NCBI RefSeq assembly: GCF_029238675.1
Contig: NZ_JAQWFR010000016.1
Location: forward strand, 43,717-107,716
Reading direction: 5' to 3'
Origin: Oceanicoccus sp.
GTDB taxonomy: Bacteria > Pseudomonadota > Gammaproteobacteria > Pseudomonadales > Dasaniaceae
DNA length: 64,000 bases
Below the pieces are notes generated by a model, which was not told the origin of the DNA, made no database searches, and saw only the letters and a list, made by a program, of their open reading frames with translations. Within the stretch, counting starts at the first letter, position 1; each line of letters starts with the position of its first letter. The position numbers and the translations under genes are program-made. Below, piece by piece: positions 53,259-61,314 of the stretch.

Positions 53259-55337
53259 TTAGTTGGGCAGTAAAATTTGAAACTGTGTACCGCTGTCAGG
53301 GTTGCTGCGGCAAACAATAGAACCGTCCATGTCGTCGATTAATTTTTTCACAATACTTAATCCCAGACCGGAATGCCCCTGGCCTTTGGTGGAATCTACA
53401 GGGCTAAATAAATTTTTCTTCACTTCAGGCGCAATACCCGGGCCATTGTCTTCAATATTGATGGCGGCAAAGTCGCGGCCACTAAAACTGACAGAAGCTT
53501 CGCTGCTAAGAGTAATTTTTCCGCCGGGCTGCAATGCTTCTACGGCATTTTTTAGCAGGTTGGTCAGTATTTGTTTTAAGTGTTCCGGGTTGCCAGTAGT
53601 GTCACCCAGGGAGCTATCAAGGTGTTTTTCAAGGCTAATATTTTTAGTGACGCAAATAGAGTCTTCAAAAATATGGGCGGTGGTTTCAATGATCTGATTG
53701 ATATTGACGCTGGTATCGCTCTCGGCGATTTCCCCTGGGTCTTTGAGTCGCAGTAAAATATTACCTACGCGGTCCATTTCTTCCTTAATCAGTTCCAGCC
53801 CTTCATTGGCATCATGCTCATCTCCCAGCTTGATTTTCAGCATCTCTAAATAGTTGCGAATGATACTCAGCGGATTACTGGCTTCATGCACTGCTTCGCG
53901 GATATGCTGCTGGTATTGCGAGCTGGTGGGGCCTTCTTGCTCAATGAGTTCAAAGCGGTGTTGATTGTCGGCAATAGCCCCGGCAATTTCCTGGCAAATT
54001 TGCCGGGCCAGGTTTGAGCGCTGTTCGAGTTCGCTGAGCTTTTGTTGGGTACAGGCAAATACCAGTACACCAACGGCCTTGTTATCTTCGGGGGTGCTTT
54101 GAGTCAGAGGCCAGCACACCAGAATATCGGATTGGCAATAGCGCAGCATTTGGCGGTCGATAACAGTCAGGGTACTTGTCTGTGTTGATGATTGTTGGCT
54201 GTTATTCAAAAAGGCATCGCTTATTAGGCTGCGACCGGCTTCCAGCGGGATTTCAAAATTTAATGCCTGGTTGGGGGCCTGTGGTTGCTGGCCAGAGGTC
54301 TGGGAGCAGAGCTTTTGGCTTTCGTCATCTAGCAGGAATAATACGCTGCCAGAAATCCCCAGGGTCAGGAATAAGGATCGCTGGGCGGCTTCTTGTAAGC
54401 CATCCTGGCTGCGTGCTTGCCATAGCGCGGCGTTAAGCTGGGCAAGCTCACCGAGCTCTCCCAGACGTTCGCCCAGTTGTTGGTGCGCCTGCTGGTAGCG
54501 CTGCCCAGTGACCTCAGTATCGGCAATATCAATGCCAAGGCTATTGGCAATGGCATCAACATCGCTGTTAACGCGGTTAAATAATTCCCGTGTGAGTGAC
54601 TCGTTCAGTCCAAACAGATTATCGGCTGTGGCCAGGGCCTGATCGTCAATCTCGTCTGCTGTGCTGAGTTGGCTGGCCAGGTTAACGATCTTAACCAGAT
54701 GATGGGCATCCAGAATTAGCTGGTCAGCTTCGTGGTGATAGCGCACCGCGTCAGCCATAAATCCGGATATACCCCAGTTATCAATCAGGTCCGCACCAAT
54801 CTCGCAGTGAGTGGCATCAAATTGCTGCTGCTCAGCCGCTAGCAGTTGCTGGTCATTGTTTACGGTGGCGAGCATGGCGAGATATTGCTGCTCGTTACTG
54901 GTCAGTGTCACCAGTTGCCCGACATCGGCTAGCAAACCACAAAGGTAGGCTTCATCAGGGGCTGCATAGCTAGTTAGCGTGGCTAATACCTGGGCAAAGT
55001 TGGCGGTGATTAGGGAGCGGCGCCAGAAGCGTTTGAGGAATTGCTGGTGCTGCTGGTTGAAGTGACCAAAAAATTGTTTGATGCATGCGGTGATAACAAT
55101 GGTTTTAACCACATCGGTGCCGAGAAAGAGTAGAGCGCGTTCAATGCTTTCGCAATTTTTGGCTCCGTAATAGCTGGAGTTGGCAACGGCAACCAGGTTG
55201 GTTGCGATACCCGCATCGTGGCGAATAATATCGGCAATGCGTTGGTAGTCAGCGTTGTCTTTTTGTACCGCATCGAGAATTTGTACCAAGACTTGAGGCA
55301 AGCTTGGAAGTTGGTCTATTGCTGTTTTTGTTACCAC
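53259..55337 (-). CDS. HDOD-GAF-histidine kinase hybrid sensor
   Basis: 692 residues: HDOD domain (about 1-270; LPSLPQVLVQILDAV, ANSSYYG, FLGTDVVKTIV), a GAF-like sensor (about 290-455), HisKA (about 475-530, phospho-His in REAVHEASNPLSIIRNYL) and HATPase (about 570-692, N box LTNLLKNAVEAL, DNGPGIAP, GHSGLGLSIVKKL). All kinase boxes are present. No membrane helix, so it senses cytoplasmic signals. HDOD domains usually scaffold regulatory proteins; its fusion to a kinase is uncommon. The start is GTG with GAAGG 7 nt upstream. Partner of the downstream receiver-GGDEF-EAL protein. Confidence 0.88.
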   Translation of the reverse strand: MVTKTAIDQLPSLPQVLVQILDAVQKDNADYQRIADIIRHDAGIATNLVAVANSSYYGAKNCESIERALLFLGTDVVKTIVITACIKQFFGHFNQQHQQFLKRFWRRSLITANFAQVLATLTSYAAPDEAYLCGLLADVGQLVTLTSNEQQYLAMLATVNNDQQLLAAEQQQFDATHCEIGADLIDNWGISGFMADAVRYHHEADQLILDAHHLVKIVNLASQLSTADEIDDQALATADNLFGLNESLTRELFNRVNSDVDAIANSLGIDIADTEVTGQRYQQAHQQLGERLGELGELAQLNAALWQARSQDGLQEAAQRSLFLTLGISGSVLFLLDDESQKLCSQTSGQQPQAPNQALNFEIPLEAGRSLISDAFLNNSQQSSTQTSTLTVIDRQMLRYCQSDILVCWPLTQSTPEDNKAVGVLVFACTQQKLSELEQRSNLARQICQEIAGAIADNQHRFELIEQEGPTSSQYQQHIREAVHEASNPLSIIRNYLEMLKIKLGDEHDANEGLELIKEEMDRVGNILLRLKDPGEIAESDTSVNINQIIETTAHIFEDSICVTKNISLEKHLDSSLGDTTGNPEHLKQILTNLLKNAVEALQPGGKITLSSEASVSFSGRDFAAINIEDNGPGIAPEVKKNLFSPVDSTKGQGHSGLGLSIVKKLIDDMDGSIVCRSNPDSGTQFQILLPN

Positions 55338-55608
55338 TTAAATGCCTTCGGCTTAAATCGCTTTGTTATTGTTGGTGAAGCACTAACAATAAGGGTGTAT
55401 TTGGGTTGTTTATATGAAACCCGGAATAACAATTCTAATGCCATGATTATAGCCAAGGGCTAGCATACTAGCCACCGTTTGATTAAAAATTGCTCAGTAC
55501 CTATTATACGATTAAATAACTGAAAAGAAGATGGTAAAAAGCCCCGCTGTTGAAGTGATTATTTGGTAGTATGCGACGTTTAGCTGAGAGATTGGGAGTT
55601 GGGAGTTA

Positions 55609-57126
55609 GTGCAAAAAGCACAGTCCACCAAGGATAGTAAAGCAGATCTACCCCGGGTTATTGCAATAAGCAGTGGCAAAGGCGGGGTGGGCAAGTCCAG
55701 TATTGCTGTCAATCTGGGCATTTCCCTGGCGAAGACCGGGGCCAAGGTCTGTCTGCTGGATGCCGATACCGGTTTGGCCAATGCCAATATTCTACTGGGC
55801 ATCGCCCCTGAATATAGTATTGAGCATGTTTTATACGGGGCCAGAGATATTGATGAAATCATGCTCGACGGCCCCCATGGACTTAAAATTATTCCCGGTG
55901 CTAACGGTATTAGTGAGTGTGTTAGCCTGCACCCCCGTCAGCAGTTACGCCTGACCCGTGAGCTGGCCCGCATTGAAGGCGAGTTTGATTATTTATTGAT
56001 TGATACGGCGGCAGGTATAGCGGATACCACACTGGATTTTGTCAGTGCCGCGCACCATACCCTGATCGTTATCACCCCTGAGCCAACTTCCTTAACTGAC
56101 GCTTTTTCCCTGATTAAACTGCTTAAGCGCCGTCGGCCATCGGCCCATTACCAGGTGGTGGTAAATATGTGCAGCAGCGCCAGCCAGGCCAAGGAGGTAT
56201 TTCATCGGTTTGGGGCGGCGGTTGAGAAGTATATTGGTGTCAACTGCCACTATCTGGGTCTGGTACTGCGTGACGAGAGTATGCGGGCGGCTGTAGTGTT
56301 GCAGAACCCGGTAGCGATGTTTCCGGATGATGATCCCTCCAGTCGCAGCTTTATGAAACTGTCAGACAGTTTGATTGCAGTGACAAAAACCGTGCCGGCC
56401 AATGGCTCATTTAGTGCTTTCTGGCATCGCCAGTATCGAGTGCAGCGCAATGATGACGAGAAGGGAAAAGCAAAAGCCACCGGCTCCAGCCTGGCTGATC
56501 CTGTGTCGGCAGAAGCTGGGGCAGAAGCTGGGGCAGAGGCTGGGGAAGAGGCTGGGCAAAAGGTCAGGGATAACAAAACCCGGGACAGCGATTATTTATC
56601 CGAATTACGGTCACGGCTATTGCTACTGATCGAGCAGGGGCATGCCGATGAGGTATCGGTTGCCAGCTTGTTGCAGGAAGGCCTGGAGGCCTTTATCAAA
56701 AGGCACGATAAGTCCCCGATTGATCTACGCAATATTGTTGAATTATTGGTGTCATCACCAGACCGCGATGATCAGTTGGTCCGGGATGTTGCCGAGCGGG
56801 TTAAGCCCTGGGCTGGTTTGAGTAATACCCCGCCAATGGATGATTTGTCGGTTAAGGATTTGCCTGAGTTTGATGATAAGCCCGATAGCTCAGCCCTGGT
56901 AGAATCCGCCAAGCCTACCTTTGAAATTATTAGTGAAGTTAAGAGCGTGCTCCCTGTGGTCAGTGACCTATTACAGATGGATGGCAACAATGCCCCTGCT
57001 TCAGGGCTTGTCCGAAATCATCGCTATGATAGCCAGCGGTTTGGTTCCCAGGATAGCCTGTTGTCGGTACTACAAAATAATAGCGGTGAACCCATTGCAG
57101 ACCTGCTTGAGTCATTTAAACTGTAG
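55609..57126 (+). CDS. MinD/FleN-like ParA ATPase with long C-terminal extension
   Basis: 505 residues. The first 270 are a MinD/FleN-type ATPase: deviant Walker A SGKGGVGKSS (about 22-31), LLDADTGLANANILLG (about 48-63), LIDTAAGIADTT (about 127-138). FleN proteins end near residue 280; here about 235 more follow, including four 4-residue AEAG repeats (about 301-316) and a helical, acidic tail with no known domain. The start is GTG with GGGAG upstream. It is not in the usual flhF-fleN setting but next to pil genes and c-di-GMP enzymes, so it may place a polar machine other than the flagellum. Divergent from the HDOD kinase. Confidence 0.82.
   Translation: MQKAQSTKDSKADLPRVIAISSGKGGVGKSSIAVNLGISLAKTGAKVCLLDADTGLANANILLGIAPEYSIEHVLYGARDIDEIMLDGPHGLKIIPGANGISECVSLHPRQQLRLTRELARIEGEFDYLLIDTAAGIADTTLDFVSAAHHTLIVITPEPTSLTDAFSLIKLLKRRRPSAHYQVVVNMCSSASQAKEVFHRFGAAVEKYIGVNCHYLGLVLRDESMRAAVVLQNPVAMFPDDDPSSRSFMKLSDSLIAVTKTVPANGSFSAFWHRQYRVQRNDDEKGKAKATGSSLADPVSAEAGAEAGAEAGEEAGQKVRDNKTRDSDYLSELRSRLLLLIEQGHADEVSVASLLQEGLEAFIKRHDKSPIDLRNIVELLVSSPDRDDQLVRDVAERVKPWAGLSNTPPMDDLSVKDLPEFDDKPDSSALVESAKPTFEIISEVKSVLPVVSDLLQMDGNNAPASGLVRNHRYDSQRFGSQDSLLSVLQNNSGEPIADLLESFKL
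56509..56556. repeat. 4 x 12-bp in-frame repeat in the ParA-like gene
   Basis: GCAGAAGCTGGG in four copies (copies 3 and 4 with A-to-G and C-to-A changes), encoding AEAG AEAG AEAG EEAG. It sits just after the ATPase domain and marks the start of the extension. Confidence 0.92.
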
Positions 57127-57127
57127 T

Positions 57128-57155
57128 TGGTGTCGGTGTAGTGGTGTCGGTGTAG
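57128..57155. repeat. 2 x 14-bp tandem repeat after the ParA-like gene
   Basis: Two exact copies of TGGTGTCGGTGTAG starting 2 bp after the stop codon, ending 32 bp before the diguanylate cyclase gene. Confidence 0.88.
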
Positions 57156-57187
57156 TCAGCGTTTATTGAATCATTGAGGGATAGTAC

Positions 57188-58336
57188 GTGCGCCGTAATT
57201 TCGGGAGGTTGGAACGCAAGTCAGGTCAACTGACTCATCGACGTTTGGAAAACCTCAGCAGCACAGTCAACGAGCTGTTTCAAAAAGCGGTTCAAAATGA
57301 GCAGATCTTCAGGCGCTACCAACAGTTTGAATTGAAGTTGCTGGACCATAGCGGTTTTGATGAATTACTGGATTTGCTACTGCGCAATGCGGTTGATCAC
57401 TTCCAGCTTGATAATGTCGAACTCTGGCTCTATGACCCGCAAGATACCCTGATGGAATTATTACCGGATAACTACCAGTCGCTACCTGAATTACACCTTT
57501 ACTCCACTGCCAGTCGTTTAGAACAGCTGTATGGTAAGCAGCCTGCTGTGCGTCTGGTGACTACTGGTGATGGCAAGCCGCTACCGGTATTTGAGGATGA
57601 GCATCTGCGCTCTGCGGCACTCATTCCGTTGGTGCGTCATGGTGTGCTAGTAGGAAGCTTGCATTTTGGTTCTCGCGGCCACCAACGCTTTACCCTGGAT
57701 AAGTCCACTGACTTTATTGATCATCTTGCCTCTATTGTTTCAGTCTGTTTTGAGAACGCTGTTAACCTCGAACGACTGCATCGCCTCAGCATGTACGATA
57801 CGTTGACCAAGGTAAAAAACCGTCGGGCATTTCACCAGGCGCTGGACAAAGAGGTATCCAGGGCGGGTCGTAATGGTGACCCCTTAAGCTTGCTGTTTGT
57901 TGACCTGGATTATTTCAAGCAAATCAATGATACCTATGGCCACCCTATGGGTGACAAGGTACTGAAAGAAGTAGCGCAGTATATCAATGAAATGTTGCGC
58001 AAAACCGACCATGTCTGTCGCTATGGTGGTGAAGAGTTTGCCCTGATTTTGCCCAGTTGTGGTCAGCAACGGGGGATGGAAATTGCCGAAAGAATTCGCC
58101 AGCAGATTAGCGAATTGATGATTGAAAATGATGAAGCCGACGAAGAGAGTTGCAGGGAAGTCAGTGTGACTTTATCGATGGGCGTTTGCTGCTGGTTACC
58201 TATGGATGATTATGAAGACGGCTCAGAGGAAGATATTGCAAAAGAATTAATCGCCTGCTCAGACCAGGGCGTTTATTTATCCAAGGCTGCAGGGCGTAAC
58301 TGCATTCGCTATGTTGATTTGGCTGAACCTGAGTGA
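57188..58336 (+). CDS. GAF/DUF484-type diguanylate cyclase
   Basis: 382 residues. An N-terminal helix (about 12-50) and GAF/DUF484-like domain (about 50-205; LLLRNAVDHFQLDNVELWLYD) precede a GGDEF domain (about 210-380) with LTKVKNRRAF, FVDLDYFKQINDTYGHPMGD and the intact active site YGGEEF. It should make c-di-GMP from two GTP. There is no membrane segment. The start is GTG with GAGGGATA upstream. It follows the ParA-like gene by 61 bp and is likely in the same transcript; it is convergent with yacG. Confidence 0.9.
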   Translation: MRRNFGRLERKSGQLTHRRLENLSSTVNELFQKAVQNEQIFRRYQQFELKLLDHSGFDELLDLLLRNAVDHFQLDNVELWLYDPQDTLMELLPDNYQSLPELHLYSTASRLEQLYGKQPAVRLVTTGDGKPLPVFEDEHLRSAALIPLVRHGVLVGSLHFGSRGHQRFTLDKSTDFIDHLASIVSVCFENAVNLERLHRLSMYDTLTKVKNRRAFHQALDKEVSRAGRNGDPLSLLFVDLDYFKQINDTYGHPMGDKVLKEVAQYINEMLRKTDHVCRYGGEEFALILPSCGQQRGMEIAERIRQQISELMIENDEADEESCREVSVTLSMGVCCWLPMDDYEDGSEEDIAKELIACSDQGVYLSKAAGRNCIRYVDLAEPE

Positions 58337-58343
58337 AAGAGGT

Positions 58344-58544
58344 TTAGTCCTTTAAAAGCTCGTTAGATAGCACATCATCATAAAGAGAATTACCTTTCAT
58401 CACTTTTTCCTCATTCGCCCAGCCAATAAAATCCTTATTGCGGCAGCTCTCAGAACAGAAAGGGCGGTTTTCATTATTGCTGTTCCATACAACAGGCGTT
58501 TTACAATGTGGGCAAGGGATAGATTTGAGTGTTTTACTGGTCAT
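58344..58544 (-). CDS. yacG: YacG zinc-ribbon DNA gyrase inhibitor
   Basis: A 66-residue protein with the four-Cys zinc site: CPHC (about 11-14) and C-x3-C (about 30-34, FCSESCRNKD). YacG binds GyrB and inhibits gyrase. It overlaps coaE by 11 bp, the usual pilD-coaE-yacG order in Pseudomonas-like bacteria. Confidence 0.93.
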   Translation of the reverse strand: MTSKTLKSIPCPHCKTPVVWNSNNENRPFCSESCRNKDFIGWANEEKVMKGNSLYDDVLSNELLKD

Positions 58545-59145
58545 GTTTTTTTGTCTCAGCCAATGTTAAGTAATGTTGGTGCAGAGTATTGGCCTGTTGT
58601 TGTAAATGGTTCAGGCCTTGATTATTTTCAATAATATCATCGGCTTTTTCCAGCCGTTGCTGGCGTGACATCTGGCTGGCAATAATTCGTTTGACCTGTT
58701 CCGGGTCGTTATTATCCCGTTGTGTCGTACGCGCTATTTGTACTTCTTCAGGAGCATCCACAACCAGTATTCTATCGCAGATAGCGCTTTGCCCAATTTC
58801 AAGTAATAGCGGGGAAACAAAAATCGCATAGGGGCTTTGAGTTTTGGCGAGCTGATAGGAAATTTCTTCGGCGATTAGCGGATGGAGCAGGGATTCCAGC
58901 CATTGCTTATCATCGGGGTTAGAGAAGATCTTTTGCCGAAGTGCCGCTCGGTCCAGAGATTGATCGGCAAGTAATATGTCATCCCCAAAGTGCTCAGCGA
59001 TTTTTACCAGCGCCGGCTGCCCCGGCTCAACAACGGTACGAGAGGCAATATCAGCATCGACAATATCAATGCCCAGTGATTGCAGGTGGTCTGATACTGC
59101 GGTTTTACCGCTACCAATACCACCGGTAAGGCCAACAATAAACAT
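58534..59145 (-). CDS. coaE: Dephospho-CoA kinase
   Basis: A 203-residue P-loop kinase that completes coenzyme A synthesis by phosphorylating the ribose of dephospho-CoA. The P-loop is GLTGGIGSGKTAVSD (about 5-19), followed by VDADIASRTVVEPGQPAL (about 33-50), with LHPLI and FVSPLLLEIG in the core. It lies 57 bp after pilD and overlaps yacG by 11 bp, a conserved gammaproteobacterial arrangement. Confidence 0.95.
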   Translation of the reverse strand: MFIVGLTGGIGSGKTAVSDHLQSLGIDIVDADIASRTVVEPGQPALVKIAEHFGDDILLADQSLDRAALRQKIFSNPDDKQWLESLLHPLIAEEISYQLAKTQSPYAIFVSPLLLEIGQSAICDRILVVDAPEEVQIARTTQRDNNDPEQVKRIIASQMSRQQRLEKADDIIENNQGLNHLQQQANTLHQHYLTLAETKKHDQ

Positions 59146-59202
59146 AAACTTTCCAATAGCGAAAAGCTTATTTTATCGTGAATTGGCCTGGAGGTTTAGT
59201 GT

Positions 59203-60081
59203 TTATTTAATACCGGAAAAACTGAGGTAAGCGGCAATGATTTGATCGCCCCAAAGAAAGGCGATCCAGCCGGCAACTGCCAGGTAAGGGCCAAAGGGAA
59301 GTGCAGTATTTCGCCCTTTTTTATTGAGCAGCAAAATAATACTGCCGATAACTGCGCCCATCAGGGACGACAGTAAAATAATGACCAGCAGATATTGCCA
59401 GCCCATCCAGGCGCCCAGGGCTGCCAGCAACTTAAAGTCACCATAGCCCATACCTTCTTTACCGGTGATTATCTTAAATGACCAGTAAACCGACCAGAGG
59501 CTGAGGTAGCCGCCAATAGCACCCCATACCGCATCGTATAGTGGAACAAATAGGCCAAAGCTATTAACAAGCAGGCCAGCCCAAAGCAGGGGTAGGGTTA
59601 TTTGGTCGGGAAGTAACTGGGTGTTGGCATCAATCATTGTCAGGCAGATTAGGCACCAGGTAAAAAACAGGGCCATTAATAGTTGCGGTGATGCGCCTAG
59701 CTGCCAGGCTAGCACCCCTGACAAAATACCGGTGGCGATTTCAATAATGGGGTAGCGGATGGATATGGCGGTTTTACAGTTGGCGCATTGGCCTTTTAGT
59801 AATAAATAACTAATAACGGGTATATTTTGCCAGGGCTTTATTGGGGCATTACAACTAGGGCAATGAGAGTTGGGATAGGATAAAGAAAAGGTTTTTTGAG
59901 TATCCGGTTTGTTGTCATCAATATCCAGAATCAAGCGGCACTCGCTCTTCCATGCCTGTTCCATCATTAGTGGCAGGCGATAGATCACCACATTAAGAAA
60001 ACTGCCGACTAACAGGCCGACAATAATACTCAAGGCAATGGTTACTGCAGGCCAGGCCTGTAAGAGTTCGATTATGGTCAT
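59203..60081 (-). CDS. pilD: PilD prepilin peptidase/N-methyltransferase
   Basis: A 292-residue inner-membrane aspartic peptidase that cuts and N-methylates type IV prepilins and type II secretion pseudopilins. Two CxxC pairs (CPSCNAP and CANCKTA, about 73-101) form the methyltransferase-associated zinc loop; the catalytic Asp residues are in MIDANTQLLPDQ (about 148-159) and GYGDFKLLAALGAW (about 212-225). Several membrane helices follow the N-terminal anchor. It lies 12 bp after pilC. Confidence 0.95.
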   Translation of the reverse strand: MTIIELLQAWPAVTIALSIIVGLLVGSFLNVVIYRLPLMMEQAWKSECRLILDIDDNKPDTQKTFSLSYPNSHCPSCNAPIKPWQNIPVISYLLLKGQCANCKTAISIRYPIIEIATGILSGVLAWQLGASPQLLMALFFTWCLICLTMIDANTQLLPDQITLPLLWAGLLVNSFGLFVPLYDAVWGAIGGYLSLWSVYWSFKIITGKEGMGYGDFKLLAALGAWMGWQYLLVIILLSSLMGAVIGSIILLLNKKGRNTALPFGPYLAVAGWIAFLWGDQIIAAYLSFSGIK

Positions 60082-60093
60082 AAGTGAGTTGTC

Positions 60094-61311
60094 TTAAACT
60101 GCTGCACCCATCATAAAGATCGGTAGATACATGGCAATCATCAGGCCGCCTACCACTATACCAAGAAAGCTCATAATGACGGGTTCAAGCAGGGCGGTTA
60201 GATTGTCGACTGAGTTATCCACGGCTTCTTCGTAATGGATAGCGACTTTTTCTAACATATCATCCAGTGCGCCGGATTGTTCACCAATGGATACCATCTG
60301 TAGCAGCATATTGGGGAATAAATCGGTAGCCTTGATTGAGGAGTAGAGTTGCTGCCCCGTCATTACATCTTCGCGTATTTTTTTGATCGCATCCCGGTAA
60401 ATAATATTGCCAGCGGTACCAGCAACTGCCTCCAGTGCATCAACTAGCGGGACACCCGCTGAAAAAGTGGTGGCCAGGGTGCGGGAAAAACGAGCGATAA
60501 TGGAATGGAAAACAATATCACCCACTACAGGCGCCTTTAATAGGGCCTTGTCAGTAGCCAGTGCCACAGCAGGGGAGCGTTTGACCGCCTCTTTAAAAAG
60601 AAAAATAGCGGCAATTGCCGCTACGACGATAATAAGCCACCACTCCTGTACCCATTCAGACAAGGCAACGACCATTTGAGTAAACGCTGGCAATTCAGAA
60701 CCAAAACCTTCAAACGATACTGCAAATTGAGGAATAACTTTAACCAACAAAATACCGGTTACGATGGTGGCAACCGCTAAAACAGCGATGGGGTAAGTCA
60801 TGGCCTTTTTAATTTTGGCTTTTAAGGCTTCTGATTTTTCTTTATAGGTAGCTACTCGGTCCAGCATGATTTCCAGCGTACCGGACTGCTCGCCCGAGGC
60901 AATCAGGTTACAGTAAAGTTCATCAAATTGATTAGGGTGCTTGCTGATGGATGCCGCAAAACCAGAACCTGAGGCAACATCATTTTTAATGGTGGTAACC
61001 AATTCGGCCATGCTTGGGTTATCCAGGCCTTCGGCGACAATATCAAAGCTCTGTACCAGAGGTACACCGGCCTTCATCATAGTGGCCAGTTGGCGGGTAA
61101 AGATAGAGATGTCCGCTGGTTTGATTGGCTTCTTGGTAGAGAAAAGCGGCTTTGGCTTCTTTTTGATAGTCTTTGGTGTAATCCCCTGCTTGCGCAGCTG
61201 GACTTTGACCACAGCCTGGTTGAGAGCACTACTTTCGCCTTTGGTAGTTCGTCCTTGTTTATCGACACCTTGCCAGATATAGATGCTGGTTTTTGCTGAT
61301 GCTGTTGCCAT
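60094..61311 (-). CDS. pilC: PilC type IV pilus inner-membrane platform protein
   Basis: A 405-residue platform protein of the GspF/PilC family. Two repeats of the T2SSF fold (about 70-195 and 270-395), each beginning with FTRQLATMMKAGVPLVQSFD or FSRTLATTFSAGVPLVDALE, and three membrane helices (about 170-190, 220-245, 375-400). It connects the PilB motor to the pilin at the inner membrane. It starts 3 bp after the pilB stop. Confidence 0.96.
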   Translation of the reverse strand: MATASAKTSIYIWQGVDKQGRTTKGESSALNQAVVKVQLRKQGITPKTIKKKPKPLFSTKKPIKPADISIFTRQLATMMKAGVPLVQSFDIVAEGLDNPSMAELVTTIKNDVASGSGFAASISKHPNQFDELYCNLIASGEQSGTLEIMLDRVATYKEKSEALKAKIKKAMTYPIAVLAVATIVTGILLVKVIPQFAVSFEGFGSELPAFTQMVVALSEWVQEWWLIIVVAAIAAIFLFKEAVKRSPAVALATDKALLKAPVVGDIVFHSIIARFSRTLATTFSAGVPLVDALEAVAGTAGNIIYRDAIKKIREDVMTGQQLYSSIKATDLFPNMLLQMVSIGEQSGALDDMLEKVAIHYEEAVDNSVDNLTALLEPVIMSFLGIVVGGLMIAMYLPIFMMGAAV

Positions 61312-61314
61312 AAC

